Source of the DNA: Bifidobacterium sp.
GTDB lineage: Bacteria > Actinomycetota > Actinomycetes > Actinomycetales > Bifidobacteriaceae
Direction of reading: 5' to 3'
DNA: 32,719 bases
Assembly: GCF_022640935.1 (NCBI RefSeq)
Contig: NZ_JALCCV010000025.1
Span: 1 to 32,719 of the forward strand
Shown: positions 8,299-17,023 of the stretch, piece by piece
Layout: every line of letters begins with the position of its first letter
Numbering within the stretch: position 1 is the stretch's first letter
Notes under the pieces: model-generated
The model's input: only the letters and a program-made list of their open reading frames with translations
Told to the model about the DNA's origin: nothing
The model's database searches: none
Translations under genes and position numbers: made by a program

Positions 8299-10499
8299 GG
8301 ATGATACGCACGATATTCGTTGATGACGTGCGCCGGCTGCTCAGCACCGTCGTCACCATTGTGATCTCCGTCGGTCTGGTCATGATCCCCGGCCTGTTCG
8401 CATGGTTCAACATCGCGGCGAGCTGGGACCCTTTCGGCAACAGCCGAAACATCAAAGTCGCCATCGCCAACACCGATGCGGGCTATTCCAGCGAAAATCT
8501 GCCGATCACCGTGAACGTCGGCGACCAGATCGTGGGCAAGCTGCGGGCAAACGAAGAATTGAACTGGGTGTTCACCAGCAAGGACCAAGCCATCGACGGC
8601 ACGAAATCCGGTGAATACTATGCGGCGGTCATCATCCCGAAGAATTTCAGCGCCACCATGCTCACCTTCTTCTCGCCCGGCGCCAAACACCCTAAGCTTG
8701 CCTACGTAACCAACCAGAAACTCAACGCCGTCGCCCCGAAACTCACTGGGGAAGGCGCCGACCAGATCGCCGCCACGGTGAATACGACCTTCTCCGAGAC
8801 GCTCACCGGCACCGCGCTGCGCCTCGCGGGCACCATTTCGCGGCAGCTCAGCAAGCCGCAATCCAAGCAACGCCTGACCGCATTCAACGCCAACGTGTCC
8901 AGCCTCGCCAATCAGCTTGATGACACCGCGTCAACGCTGCATTCCTACAGCTTGATGCTCGATGCCGCGGGATCGCTGCTGAACAGTTCCAATCAGCTGC
9001 TCGAAGCCACTTCGCATAGCGCCGCGAAAGCCGGGAGCCAACTCAAATCGGCGCGGGGCTCATTAGGAGGCATCAACGGCGCGTTGAACACCACCACATC
9101 AACGCTTTCCAATGCGCTATCGGCCAGCGGCTCCAGTTTCTCGGCTGTCGGCACGACAATCGACAAGACATTCGACGACGCCGGATCGAGCGCTGCAGAC
9201 GTTTCCGCAGGGCTGCGACGGCAGGCGAAAGCTGTTCAACGGCAAATCACCCAGTATGAGGCGATACGCGATGCGGCACGATCGCTCGCCTCGCAGGCTC
9301 CGCAGGATTCATTCGCGCATGCCCAGCTGCTCAGGGCAGCGGACGGCATCGAGTCCGCCATAGACCAGCTGACCAGGCTGCGCAATGCCCTCAATGGGGC
9401 CGCCGACGATGTGGATGCCAAAAAAACAGACACCGTCAGGCAACACGAGCATATCAAGCAGCTGGCAGCACAGGCTTCGACGACGATCGGCAAGCTCAAC
9501 GGCAATGTGAACGATACGCTCAAACCGCAGACCGCGAAGATCGTCGCGAACCTCAACGATGCCGCCTCCACGTTGGACACAAATTCCACTGCTCTGCAGG
9601 GCGCCGTCGACTCTCTGCAGAGCACCGCCGCGTCGGCCAACGAAGATATGGCGAACGTCAAGAAAACGCTTGCTTCGATGCAGACGCTGCTCACCAATAC
9701 GAGCAAAACCTTGTCCTCGTTCAGTGGCAAGCTCGCCGGCGCGCTGTCGAGCGGCGACATGAAAACCGTGCAGCAGCTGCTTAGGCAGAACCCAGAAACA
9801 CTCGCTGCGGCGCTGGCGGCTCCGGTGCAATTGGAACGCAAAGCGGTGTTCCCGATTGAGAATTTCGGTGCCGCGATGACGCCGTTCTACACGATCATCC
9901 CGTTGTGGGTGGGCTCGCTGCTCGCCGCGATGATGCTGAAAACCGGAATTTCGCAGCGCCGACGGAAGGCGCTGCGCGAAGCGACGAACAGCGCCATTAA
10001 ACCGCACCAATTGTTCTTGGGGCATTTCGGCATATTCGCGCTGATCTCGCTGGCGCAAAGCACCTTCTCCTGCGGCGGGACTCTGCTGTTTCTGCGCGTG
10101 CACGCTGCGCACCCATGGCTGTTCATGCTGTGCGGCTGGGTGAGCGGGCTCGTGTTCATGCTCATCGTGTACACGCTGATCGTCAGCTTCGGCAATATCG
10201 GCAAGGCGATCATCGTCATCGTGCTCGTCATGCAAGTCTCCGGCACCGGCGGCGCTTATCCGCTGCAAGTCGTGCCCGGATTCATCCAAGATCTGAGCCC
10301 GTTCCTCCCGGCGTTCCACGCGATCGAAGCGACGCGCGCCGCCGTCGCAGGCATCTACGACAACGATCTGTTTAAGCAGCTCGGTCTGCTGCTGATCTTC
10401 GCCGCCGCGATGCTGCCGGTGGGCTTGCTGCTGCGCAAGCCGCTGGTGCGTTTCAACCGATGGGCCGAGCGCCGGCTCGAAACCACAAAGCTGATGTGA
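8295..10499 (+). CDS. YhgE/Pip domain membrane protein (second of pair)
   Basis: A 734-residue relative of the preceding protein. The first transmembrane helix (about 12-34) ends in the same hallmark, PGLFAWFNI..SWDPFG, followed by the conserved IKVAIANTDAGY segment. The middle (about 170-510) is a long Ala/Ser/Leu/Gln-rich, probably coiled-coil region. Four to six helices follow from about residue 530 (WVGSLLAAMML, the LIVYTLIVSFGNIGKAIIV block, and the final AAAMLPVGLLL). It lacks the two-helix C-terminal extension of its partner. Its ATG overlaps the upstream TGA by four bases and has AAGGG as ribosome binding site, so the two are likely made in fixed ratio and may form a complex. A TetR gene follows 14 bases after its stop. 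Confidence 0.88.
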   Translation: MRMIRTIFVDDVRRLLSTVVTIVISVGLVMIPGLFAWFNIAASWDPFGNSRNIKVAIANTDAGYSSENLPITVNVGDQIVGKLRANEELNWVFTSKDQAIDGTKSGEYYAAVIIPKNFSATMLTFFSPGAKHPKLAYVTNQKLNAVAPKLTGEGADQIAATVNTTFSETLTGTALRLAGTISRQLSKPQSKQRLTAFNANVSSLANQLDDTASTLHSYSLMLDAAGSLLNSSNQLLEATSHSAAKAGSQLKSARGSLGGINGALNTTTSTLSNALSASGSSFSAVGTTIDKTFDDAGSSAADVSAGLRRQAKAVQRQITQYEAIRDAARSLASQAPQDSFAHAQLLRAADGIESAIDQLTRLRNALNGAADDVDAKKTDTVRQHEHIKQLAAQASTTIGKLNGNVNDTLKPQTAKIVANLNDAASTLDTNSTALQGAVDSLQSTAASANEDMANVKKTLASMQTLLTNTSKTLSSFSGKLAGALSSGDMKTVQQLLRQNPETLAAALAAPVQLERKAVFPIENFGAAMTPFYTIIPLWVGSLLAAMMLKTGISQRRRKALREATNSAIKPHQLFLGHFGIFALISLAQSTFSCGGTLLFLRVHAAHPWLFMLCGWVSGLVFMLIVYTLIVSFGNIGKAIIVIVLVMQVSGTGGAYPLQVVPGFIQDLSPFLPAFHAIEATRAAVAGIYDNDLFKQLGLLLIFAAAMLPVGLLLRKPLVRFNRWAERRLETTKLM

Positions 10500-10513
10500 G
10501 AGAAGAGAGGAAG

Positions 10514-11398
10514 ATGGCAAAGGCAACGGCGACGATGCAAGCGAAGCCAGACGACACCGCGGCTAGCGCAGCAGCCCTCGGAACAGCTCGCCACACGGCG
10601 AACGATACGACAGAGACTTCTGCGACACAATCTTCTATGCTATCGTCTTCTGGATCTGGAACTAGGCCCGTGTCTGCGTCCGGCGCTGGAGCTGCGTTTG
10701 GATCCAGCGCCGCAGAAGCCGTAGGATCCGAATCAGCAGCCGCAGGCAAACGCGGCAGAAAAATGCGCGCGGAAACCGATCGCAAAATTCTGCAGGCCTG
10801 CATGCAGATCGCCATCACGCAGGGCATCGGCGCGGTCAGCATCGAGGAGGTGGCGAAACGCAGCGGCGTGGCGAAAACCACGATTTACCGGCGCTACAGC
10901 AATACCGAGGATATGCTACGCCAAGTGCAGACCCTCGAATTCGCGCGCACCCCGGAACTGGCCGAGCTCAGCGCCACCCGGCCGAACCTGCAATTGGTCC
11001 TGAAACGCATCATTCAGCATTTCAGCTCGCAGATCGGCGTCGCCGCCGTAGGCATGGTGCTTTCCACGCGCAACGAATACTTCGGCCGCATCGTCGAGCA
11101 GGCGATCCTGCCCGAACGCCGTCGTTTCGCCGATTTCCTGCATCGCGGCGAACGCGCCGGCACCCTGCGTCGCGGTCTCGACGACGCATTCCTCTTCAAC
11201 ACCATCATCGGCTCGATGGTCGCCAACCAGGCATTGGCCGGCGAAGGACGCAGCATGGACGAAGACCAATCAGACGGACGCGATTACGGGGACGAAGACG
11301 GCGGCGACGACATCAGCTCGGCGTCCGTCATCGATGCCAACGACGACCGCTGGGCGCAACGCATGACCGATCTCATCTGGCCCGTCATCGCCGCGTGA
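10514..11398 (+). CDS. TetR/AcrR family transcriptional regulator
   Basis: A 294-residue regulator. Residues 1 to about 80 are low-complexity (Ala, Ser, Thr, Gly) and unlike any fold. A typical TetR DNA-binding domain follows at about 85-135: RKMRAETDRKILQACMQ, then SIEEVAKRSGVAKTTIYRRY, the helix-turn-helix with its recognition helix. The C-terminal half is the usual helical ligand/dimer domain; an acidic Asp/Glu/Gly-rich patch sits near the end. The usual TetR length is about 190-220, so the N-terminal extension accounts for the excess. The start ATG 10514 has AGAGG five bases upstream. It is the third gene of the YhgE operon and is probably an autoregulator acting at the palindromes near 5381-5406; the ligand is unknown. 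Confidence 0.88.
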   Translation: MAKATATMQAKPDDTAASAAALGTARHTANDTTETSATQSSMLSSSGSGTRPVSASGAGAAFGSSAAEAVGSESAAAGKRGRKMRAETDRKILQACMQIAITQGIGAVSIEEVAKRSGVAKTTIYRRYSNTEDMLRQVQTLEFARTPELAELSATRPNLQLVLKRIIQHFSSQIGVAAVGMVLSTRNEYFGRIVEQAILPERRRFADFLHRGERAGTLRRGLDDAFLFNTIIGSMVANQALAGEGRSMDEDQSDGRDYGDEDGGDDISSASVIDANDDRWAQRMTDLIWPVIAA

Positions 11399-11405
11399 GC
11401 CCGAT

Positions 11406-11457
11406 TTGAAGGTTCATGCACAAACCGCCATAGGTCGACTTGTGCATGAGATTTCAA
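11406..11457. terminator. hairpin between convergent TetR and GH36 genes
   Basis: A stem with arms TCATGCACAA (11414-11423) and TTGTGCATGA (11440-11449) is extended outward by TTGAA (11406-11410) and TTCAA (11453-11457) across three-base internal loops. It lies right after the plus-strand TetR stop and overlaps the end of the minus-strand GH36 gene. There is no clear T-run on either side, so it may act as a weak bidirectional terminator or a 3'-end stabiliser. Confidence 0.4.
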
Positions 11458-13265
11458 ACAGGGGCATCACAATCCAGCTCCAGCACGCCAAAGGCCGGAA
11501 CGCTCAGATTGCACAATACTTTTCCCTCGGCGTCAGGCGAGAAGGCGCATTGATTCTCTTCCCTCAGCACGCCCTCGCAGCCATAGGATCTCGCACGTAG
11601 ACGCACAGGGCCGCGCCGCGCACACAGCTCCAGAAACACGCTATCTTCAAAGGTCGAATTCAGTATTGTTGCATGTCTCAATTCATCGGTATCAAACCGA
11701 ATGACGCTTTTCGGATCGTACACCCCTATCACTGCGTCGCCTTCACGCGTCGCACGAACAACCGGATAGTTCAGCATCTGACTATCCGGAACGAATTCTC
11801 CGCCAAGAATCGTATTGCGATGGTTACGCCACAAATCAAGCAAAAAGGCACAGGCTCTGAATTGCTGATCGCCGAGTGTCGAAGGTTTGACGGAAATCTG
11901 CGGAACAGCGAAAAAAGAAGCCATAAGCTGCTGGGCACATGCCTGCGGACCAGCTTGCGTATCCCATAGCAACATATCGCCGTGCACGATACGGCCTGTC
12001 ACAAGCAGCCGCTCGTCAACTGTTCTCACGCGGTTCGATAAAGCGTCGGCCGGGCAGTCAGCGGCACGTACAACATTGCTGAACGGCGCTATAGCAGGGC
12101 TTGAGTACGGCTGTCTGAATTCGACAATCGGGGCAGCCATAGTCTGTGACAATAGCACCTCACGTATCTGTGAGAGCATCGCATTCATGGCCTCACCGAT
12201 ATCATCAAGATCTCCGGGCTCGGGGTTCTCTAATGCCTGCCCTTGATATGCCCTAGCGACATCAAGGAAGTCGATTTTGAGCCCGTCGAGCGCATAGTCC
12301 CGCATAAGCCGGGCACATGACTCACTTGCAAATTCACGAACGGCGGCTCTTCTGGGGTCCAGAAGATTCATCTGCTGTCCGGGACCATCCTGCCGCACCG
12401 GCGCATACCGAATCATGCGCGGATAGACCTCTGCCAAATCACCCAGCAGTAATGGCGCTATCCACAAAACTGTGCGAACATTCTCGGCGTGGAACCGCTC
12501 GACCATACCACGAAGATCAGGGAACTTGTCAGGATCGGGAATCCAGTCGCCGCAACCCCGATACCCTCGCCCTCGGGCATTGCGCTGCCATCCGTCGTCT
12601 ACGAATATGCAGGAGCAGCCTAACTTTTTGATCAGCGGCTGCTCAGTAACAAGCTGCTCTTGACTGACATCTTGCAAATAGGCGTACCAAGTCGAAAACA
12701 CGGGCTCGCATGCGGCCTGCGTTACCGGGAACGAATCAGATTCCTTTGCCATCCATGTCGACAGCACGCGTAGTGCATCAGAAAGCAGGCTGCCATCCAG
12801 CACCAGCATCAGATCACAGCAAGCTCGCGGAGATTCGACTTCCAACGTCACCGTGAAACAGGCATGTTCCTCATCGACGCCATAACGCATGCGTATCTCC
12901 CCGCGCGCAGGAATATATCCGAATGCCATCAGGCAATGGTCCTGTGCGTCCAGAAGACAGCCCATAGGAGCGGAATTCACTAGGGAAACCGGAATATCGC
13001 CCAGCCAATCCGCAGGAAGATTGGGATCACGCGAACGATCCCCGACCTTCCAGAAGGATGCCGCCATCCCCAGAGGCACGCTGAAAGCGATAGTCATTGG
13101 TCTGTCAGAGTTCGCGTCTCGTCGTTCGATATGCGCCACGTAACGATGCTCTCCGGCCCCTTGCCCATCGTCCAGCGAAACATCGGCGCACGAAGAGACA
13201 AACAAGGTTACCCCCTCTATGGCGATGGTAGTCGTCAGCGTCTCATGCAATGTATCAAGAAGCAT
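11454..13265 (-). CDS. GH36-type alpha-galactosidase
   Basis: A 603-residue glycoside hydrolase of clan GH-D. It has an N-terminal beta-sandwich-like part (about 1-185), a catalytic barrel (about 190-500) and a C-terminal beta domain. In the barrel, CIFVDDGWQ is the typical GH36 substrate-binding Asp-Asp-Gly-Trp motif. The nucleophile is probably Asp 332 in GLKIDF, and the acid/base probably Asp 403 in RAADCP. Substrates would be alpha-1,6-galactosides such as melibiose or raffinose. No signal peptide is seen, so it should be cytoplasmic and depend on sugar import. It is shorter than the 700-plus-residue GH36 enzymes but has all main motifs. The start is ATG 13265 with GAAAGG eight bases upstream. 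It follows the transporter remnant on the same strand and probably shares its promoter. Confidence 0.85.
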   Translation of the reverse strand: MLLDTLHETLTTTIAIEGVTLFVSSCADVSLDDGQGAGEHRYVAHIERRDANSDRPMTIAFSVPLGMAASFWKVGDRSRDPNLPADWLGDIPVSLVNSAPMGCLLDAQDHCLMAFGYIPARGEIRMRYGVDEEHACFTVTLEVESPRACCDLMLVLDGSLLSDALRVLSTWMAKESDSFPVTQAACEPVFSTWYAYLQDVSQEQLVTEQPLIKKLGCSCIFVDDGWQRNARGRGYRGCGDWIPDPDKFPDLRGMVERFHAENVRTVLWIAPLLLGDLAEVYPRMIRYAPVRQDGPGQQMNLLDPRRAAVREFASESCARLMRDYALDGLKIDFLDVARAYQGQALENPEPGDLDDIGEAMNAMLSQIREVLLSQTMAAPIVEFRQPYSSPAIAPFSNVVRAADCPADALSNRVRTVDERLLVTGRIVHGDMLLWDTQAGPQACAQQLMASFFAVPQISVKPSTLGDQQFRACAFLLDLWRNHRNTILGGEFVPDSQMLNYPVVRATREGDAVIGVYDPKSVIRFDTDELRHATILNSTFEDSVFLELCARRGPVRLRARSYGCEGVLREENQCAFSPDAEGKVLCNLSVPAFGVLELDCDAPV

Positions 13266-13300
13266 TCGCTTCAACCTTTCGTAAGTTCATAAACCTGTGT

Positions 13301-13915
13301 TCATTCTTTGACGGAGCCTGCGACCATGCCCGAGACAAACTGCTTTTGCAGGAACACGAACAGCACCAGCACCGGCAGCACTGCAATGGCAGTGCCAGAA
13401 AGCAGCTGTCCATAGTCGGTCGTGCCTACACCCTGCAAAGAAGCCAACGCCACCGGAATCGTGTACTGTTCAGGAGTTCTCGTGATGACCAAGGGATAGA
13501 CAAAATCGTTCCACCGGCCTAGAAACATGAAGATAGCCAACGCAGCCAGCGTCGGCTTCATAGCCGGAAGGACGATCGTTCCGAAAATGCGCAGCTCGCC
13601 AGCGCCATCGATGCGCGCCGCCTCGGTGATTGAGGCAGGGAAGGACGACATGGCCTGTCTCATGAAGTTCCCGGCAGATCGGCAACCAAACCTGCATCGT
13701 TGGTCTGACAACTTGCCATCGCGCGAAGCGCTTTTTATCATGCCCGCCGGAAAATCAGACTTGATGTTGTTGGCGCCGTATGTGGAAAGGTCAACGAATG
13801 CATCGGGGAATTTGTCCACGTATCCGCCGATATAATCAATGCCGGCATTCATTATGTCGGGAAGTCCTTCGCCGCCGGCGAGTGCTGCCATTAGCCTTTT
13901 TGTGCGATTGCGCAT
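13301..13915 (-). pseudogene. fused remnant of sugar ABC transporter genes (binding protein and MalG-type permease)
   Basis: One open frame of 204 codons joins pieces of different genes. It starts MRNRTKRLMAAL, like the beginning of a lipoprotein signal peptide. It passes without any lipobox into AGGEGLPDIMNAG and KFPDAFVDLSTYG, which is internal family-1 solute-binding-protein sequence. After about residue 75 there is unrelated sequence (SDQRCRFGCRSAG), and then the C-terminal half of a MalG-type permease with the EAARIDGAG coupling motif and the closing helix. At least two deletions, with loss of most of the binding protein, all of the MalF-type gene and half of MalG, would explain this. 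All joins happen to be in frame. GAAAGGG stands 5 bases before this ATG; an ATG at 14002 with AGAGGG is an alternative start. The product cannot form a transporter. Confidence 0.75.
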
Positions 13916-14338
13916 CGTATGCCCTTTCTTGCGATCCTTAAAGGTTCCACACCGATAAGGCGAAACCGCCTTGTTGATGCGCTGTAAGGGGATCCACTGC
14001 ATCGCGGTTTCCCTCTACTTTCAGATAGTAGTTTTGTGCCGTATTGCCTAGATGGAAAGAACGTTCCCCGTGTACAAAATGCAATGAAGTGGTGACAGCC
14101 TCAAATTGCTATTTTTGATTATCTATCGCAGAATAAATTCAGACAGCAATGACTCCACATCTATAAGTCAAAAAAATACTGAAAATTCAGGGTTTCTTAC
14201 TTCTGTACGATGAACATGTACTATGCAGACGCCTGAACGATAGAGAGAATTCTTGACTGCTCTTCAGCGAGTTCGTTTTACTTGTGGAATACAAAAAGGT
14301 ATTTACAGTGGATTTACTGATCGGCTACCCGAGCTGAA
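13916..14338. other. AT-rich gap between transporter remnant and araC-type gene
   Basis: No gene is seen in this 423-base stretch, which is clearly richer in A and T than its surroundings, mainly at 14040-14300. It should contain the promoter of the minus-strand sugar operon and binding sites for the AraC regulator. Visible structures are a perfect hairpin (AAGGCG/CGCCTT, 13957-13972) in the leader and a CTGAA/TTCAG inverted repeat (14179-14190). I cannot assign a promoter with confidence. Confidence 0.5.
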
Positions 14339-15205
14339 TCACTCATCGATAAGATCGTTTGGACGGGCATACAGCCTCCTGAACTCAGTCGGGCTTGTGG
14401 ACATCTTGCGGCTAAACGCCCGGGAGAACGAGAATTGATTGCGATAGCCGCACACTTGGGCAACGTCCTGGATCGGCATATGGCTGCGCACTAAAAGCTC
14501 GCAGGCCGTTGACATCTTCGATTCGAGAATGAAATCACGCAACGTGATGCTCATTTCACGCATGAACAAGCGAGACAGATACCCTCTGCTTACAAACAAA
14601 TGGGCCGCCACGTGCGCGACGCCGAGAGGTTCCCCCGAGTGTTCTTGAACGTAGTGAATCGCGCGTTTCACCAGCTCGTTGTCAGCCGATTCCACAGCTG
14701 TGAAACGAGGCTCGGCCGCTGCCTGCACTAGGGAAAGCGCAAGCAGCATGAATCCTTGGATCGCCAAGTCGTTGGCAGGAGAAGGATCGGCATGAGGTAG
14801 CATGCGCGAAATCATTTCCGTTACTTGACCTACATCCTTCAGCGTTATGATCGGCTCGTTCTGCGCGAAGCCGCATCTTTCGACGGCCAGTGCTGCAGCT
14901 TCTCCAGTAAAGTCCAACCATGCATAAGTCCACGGATCGAGACGATCCGAATGATAGAAGGCCGCCTCGTTGAGGCCGATGCAAAAACACTGCCCCATAT
15001 TCACCTGATAATGGTGGTCATTGATATAGATATGGCCCTTACCTTTCAGCACGAAATGCAGCATGTAGTATCCGCGGACGTTTGGCCCTTGAGAATGTTC
15101 GGGGGAACATCGCTGCCATCCCGCAGCAACGAATTCCAAGCCTTGAAGAGGAATACGTCGCTGCAGCGTCTGCTTCGTTATCTCCGCAGGTTGCGCTGTC
15201 ATCAT
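14339..15205 (-). CDS. AraC family transcriptional regulator (MsmR/RafR-like)
   Basis: A 288-residue regulator. The N-terminal cupin-like AraC sensor domain (about 20-170) contains GYYMLHFVLKGKGHIYIND and a PWTYAWLDF strand, as in activators of raffinose/melibiose-type operons. The C-terminal double helix-turn-helix (about 190-285) contains VAAHLFVSRGYLSRLFMR and the signature VAQVCGYRNQFSFSRAFSRK with PTEFR. ATG 15205 is chosen because GAGG lies 7 bases upstream; ATG 15211 would be only one base away. It lies upstream of, and on the same strand as, the transporter remnant and the GH36 gene, so it was most likely their sugar-responsive activator. The effector is inferred to be an alpha-galactoside from the neighbouring enzyme. 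Confidence 0.87.
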   Translation of the reverse strand: MMTAQPAEITKQTLQRRIPLQGLEFVAAGWQRCSPEHSQGPNVRGYYMLHFVLKGKGHIYINDHHYQVNMGQCFCIGLNEAAFYHSDRLDPWTYAWLDFTGEAAALAVERCGFAQNEPIITLKDVGQVTEMISRMLPHADPSPANDLAIQGFMLLALSLVQAAAEPRFTAVESADNELVKRAIHYVQEHSGEPLGVAHVAAHLFVSRGYLSRLFMREMSITLRDFILESKMSTACELLVRSHMPIQDVAQVCGYRNQFSFSRAFSRKMSTSPTEFRRLYARPNDLIDE

Positions 15206-15292
15206 GCCCATTCCTCACCATGCATGCCGAATACGCCATACGCCGTACTGCAGGAATTTTGGCCCATGTTCATGTTCTCCGACCCGTATCCG

Positions 15293-15631
15293 TCATAATC
15301 TGGCATAGGTGAAATCCCGAATCATGCCGAACACCGCGGCGATCTCTTCGAACCACGTCATACAGATCGGGAAAACGTGCCCCGGCGTCTCTCCTTTGGC
15401 GACTTTCCAGTCGCGCCGCTCGAAATCGGCACCGCTGGCGGCCGGCAAAGCCGCGAGATCAAGGGGTTCGGCCTGAATGAAATCGTCGCCGCTCGCCCTG
15501 AGGCCAAGCTCCTGCGGCGCCGGTCGATAGCTCAGCGGGCAGCCATGCGAATCGGCATCGATCCGCGTCCACGATTCATACGGCACCCCTTCGGCCGCAG
15601 CCAGTTGCTCAGTCGATGCCAAATCGGTCAT
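15293..15631 (-). CDS. hypothetical protein, 112 residues
   Basis: A small frame with AAGGAG 10 bases before ATG 15631. The protein is soluble and acidic, with no transmembrane segment or signal. It has notable aromatic patches: PYESWTRIDADSHGCPLSYR near the start, and RDWKVAKGETPGHVFPICMT followed by a WFEEI helix near the end. I do not recognise the family. It ends 88 bases before the araC-type gene on the same strand, so co-transcription is possible. Codon use looks like that of its neighbours, which favours a real gene. It could also be a trimmed fragment of a larger protein, as the frame is open upstream to 15856, but that part is low in recognisable structure. Confidence 0.55.
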   Translation of the reverse strand: MTDLASTEQLAAAEGVPYESWTRIDADSHGCPLSYRPAPQELGLRASGDDFIQAEPLDLAALPAASGADFERRDWKVAKGETPGHVFPICMTWFEEIAAVFGMIRDFTYARL

Positions 15632-15958
15632 AATGCCAGTGCTCCTTTGCTGCGACTCTACGCGGCCATGCTCTCTTGCGACGCTGCTGTTCACTATCAT
15701 AGAGCCCGCCGTATCACAGTGCGAAAGGGCGCCGGCTCTCCGTCCGGCCACGGTACTAGGGTGAAGGCCGTGCCCACAAGGCCATTGCCGTCGTTCCACG
15801 ATCCTCACCGGATCAGGACTCGATAAGAGAATTCTCCACGGCAGTGCAGCGCGCATCCAGCCGCATTACGGTCAGCCACTGCAATCCCATTATTGTTACT
15901 TTCCCGCGAGCGCGTCGACAATAGATGCCCACGCCCGCTCTCGACATTGGAGCACATC

Positions 15959-16975
15959 ATGAAATATACGATCATCGGCGCAGGTGCTATGGGATACCGC
16001 TACGGAGTTCTGTTGCAGGAGGTGGCCGGGCTCGAAGTCGACTTCATCGATGCCTGGCAGCCGAACATTGACGCAGTGCATCAGCAGGGCGGCGTCTACG
16101 TCTCTCGCGATCATCAGAACCGTCATCTCGTCCCCATCAACCTGTACGCGCCCGAAGACTATCATGGCGAGCCCGATGTGTGGATCGTTTTCATGAAGCA
16201 GATGCAGCTGGCAGACATGCTGAAGCGCTGCGCCCACCTGTTCCGCCCTGACCAGTATGTCTTCAGCGCCATGAACGGCATGGGGCACATCGAGAAACTG
16301 CAACAGTACTTCCCCGATCAGCACATCGTGGGAGGCACCGCCATGATCGCCACCGTGCTCAATGGGCCCGGCGACGTCGACTTCATGGGCAAGCCCGGAG
16401 CCGGTGAAATGCACATGTGCAACCGCACCGAACAGGCCGACGACATCACCCGGCAGATGGAAGCCGACTTCCGCGCCGCCAACCTGAACCCAGTGCTCAC
16501 CGACAACTTCATGGGCACGCTTATGGCCAAGGTGGTGTTCAACGCGGTCGTCAACACGCTGTGCACGATGTTCCGCGTGCAGATGGGCCAGTTCGCCGTC
16601 TACGAGGGTGTGCCCGAACTGTCTCGGATGATGCTGGACGAGGCCTACGACGCCTGCGAGCGTGCCGGAATCCAGCTCATCGCGACCCGACAGGAGGAGA
16701 TCGACTCGGTCGACTACGTCAGCCGCGTCGCCAATCCCTTCCACTATCCGTCGATGTATCAGGACTTCTCGAAGGGCCGCAACACCGAAGTCGACTACAT
16801 CAACGGCTACATTGCCAAGCTCGGACGCGAGCATGATTACATCTGCCATGTGCACGAGTTCGTGACCAAACAGATGCATCTGGCCGAAACGATGCGCCAG
16901 TTCACCGACGCGCCGGCCGCCCAAGCTGCGCAGCCGATTGCCGCCGCGCCAGTTCCCGCGCTCGCACTCGCCTGA
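15959..16975 (+). CDS. ketopantoate reductase family oxidoreductase (ApbA/PanE-like)
   Basis: A 338-residue NAD(P)-dependent oxidoreductase. The Rossmann motif IGAGAMG is at about 6-12. NGMGHIEKL and the GGTAMIATVLNGPGDVDF strands match the family's middle section. The helical C-terminal domain has the conserved Lys in TLMAKVVFNAVVNTL, the proposed catalytic residue of PanE. The last 30 residues form an Ala/Pro-rich tail. PanE enzymes reduce 2-dehydropantoate to pantoate for coenzyme A synthesis, but many paralogues act on other 2-keto acids and no pantothenate gene lies nearby, so the substrate is open. The start ATG 15959 has GGAG six bases upstream. A strong intrinsic terminator follows 8 bases after the stop. 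Confidence 0.85.
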   Translation: MKYTIIGAGAMGYRYGVLLQEVAGLEVDFIDAWQPNIDAVHQQGGVYVSRDHQNRHLVPINLYAPEDYHGEPDVWIVFMKQMQLADMLKRCAHLFRPDQYVFSAMNGMGHIEKLQQYFPDQHIVGGTAMIATVLNGPGDVDFMGKPGAGEMHMCNRTEQADDITRQMEADFRAANLNPVLTDNFMGTLMAKVVFNAVVNTLCTMFRVQMGQFAVYEGVPELSRMMLDEAYDACERAGIQLIATRQEEIDSVDYVSRVANPFHYPSMYQDFSKGRNTEVDYINGYIAKLGREHDYICHVHEFVTKQMHLAETMRQFTDAPAAQAAQPIAAAPVPALALA

Positions 16976-16983
16976 GAACTCGC

Positions 16984-17022
16984 AGGCAGCCGCAGACGAA
17001 CTCGCCTGCGGCTGCCTCTTTT
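16984..17022 (+). terminator. intrinsic terminator of the ketopantoate-reductase-like gene
   Basis: A perfect 12-bp stem AGGCAGCCGCAG / CTGCGGCTGCCT (16984-16995 with 17006-17017), a ten-base loop and a CTTTT tail. It begins 8 bases after the stop codon, as expected for rho-independent termination on the plus strand. Confidence 0.85.
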
Positions 17023-17023
17023 G

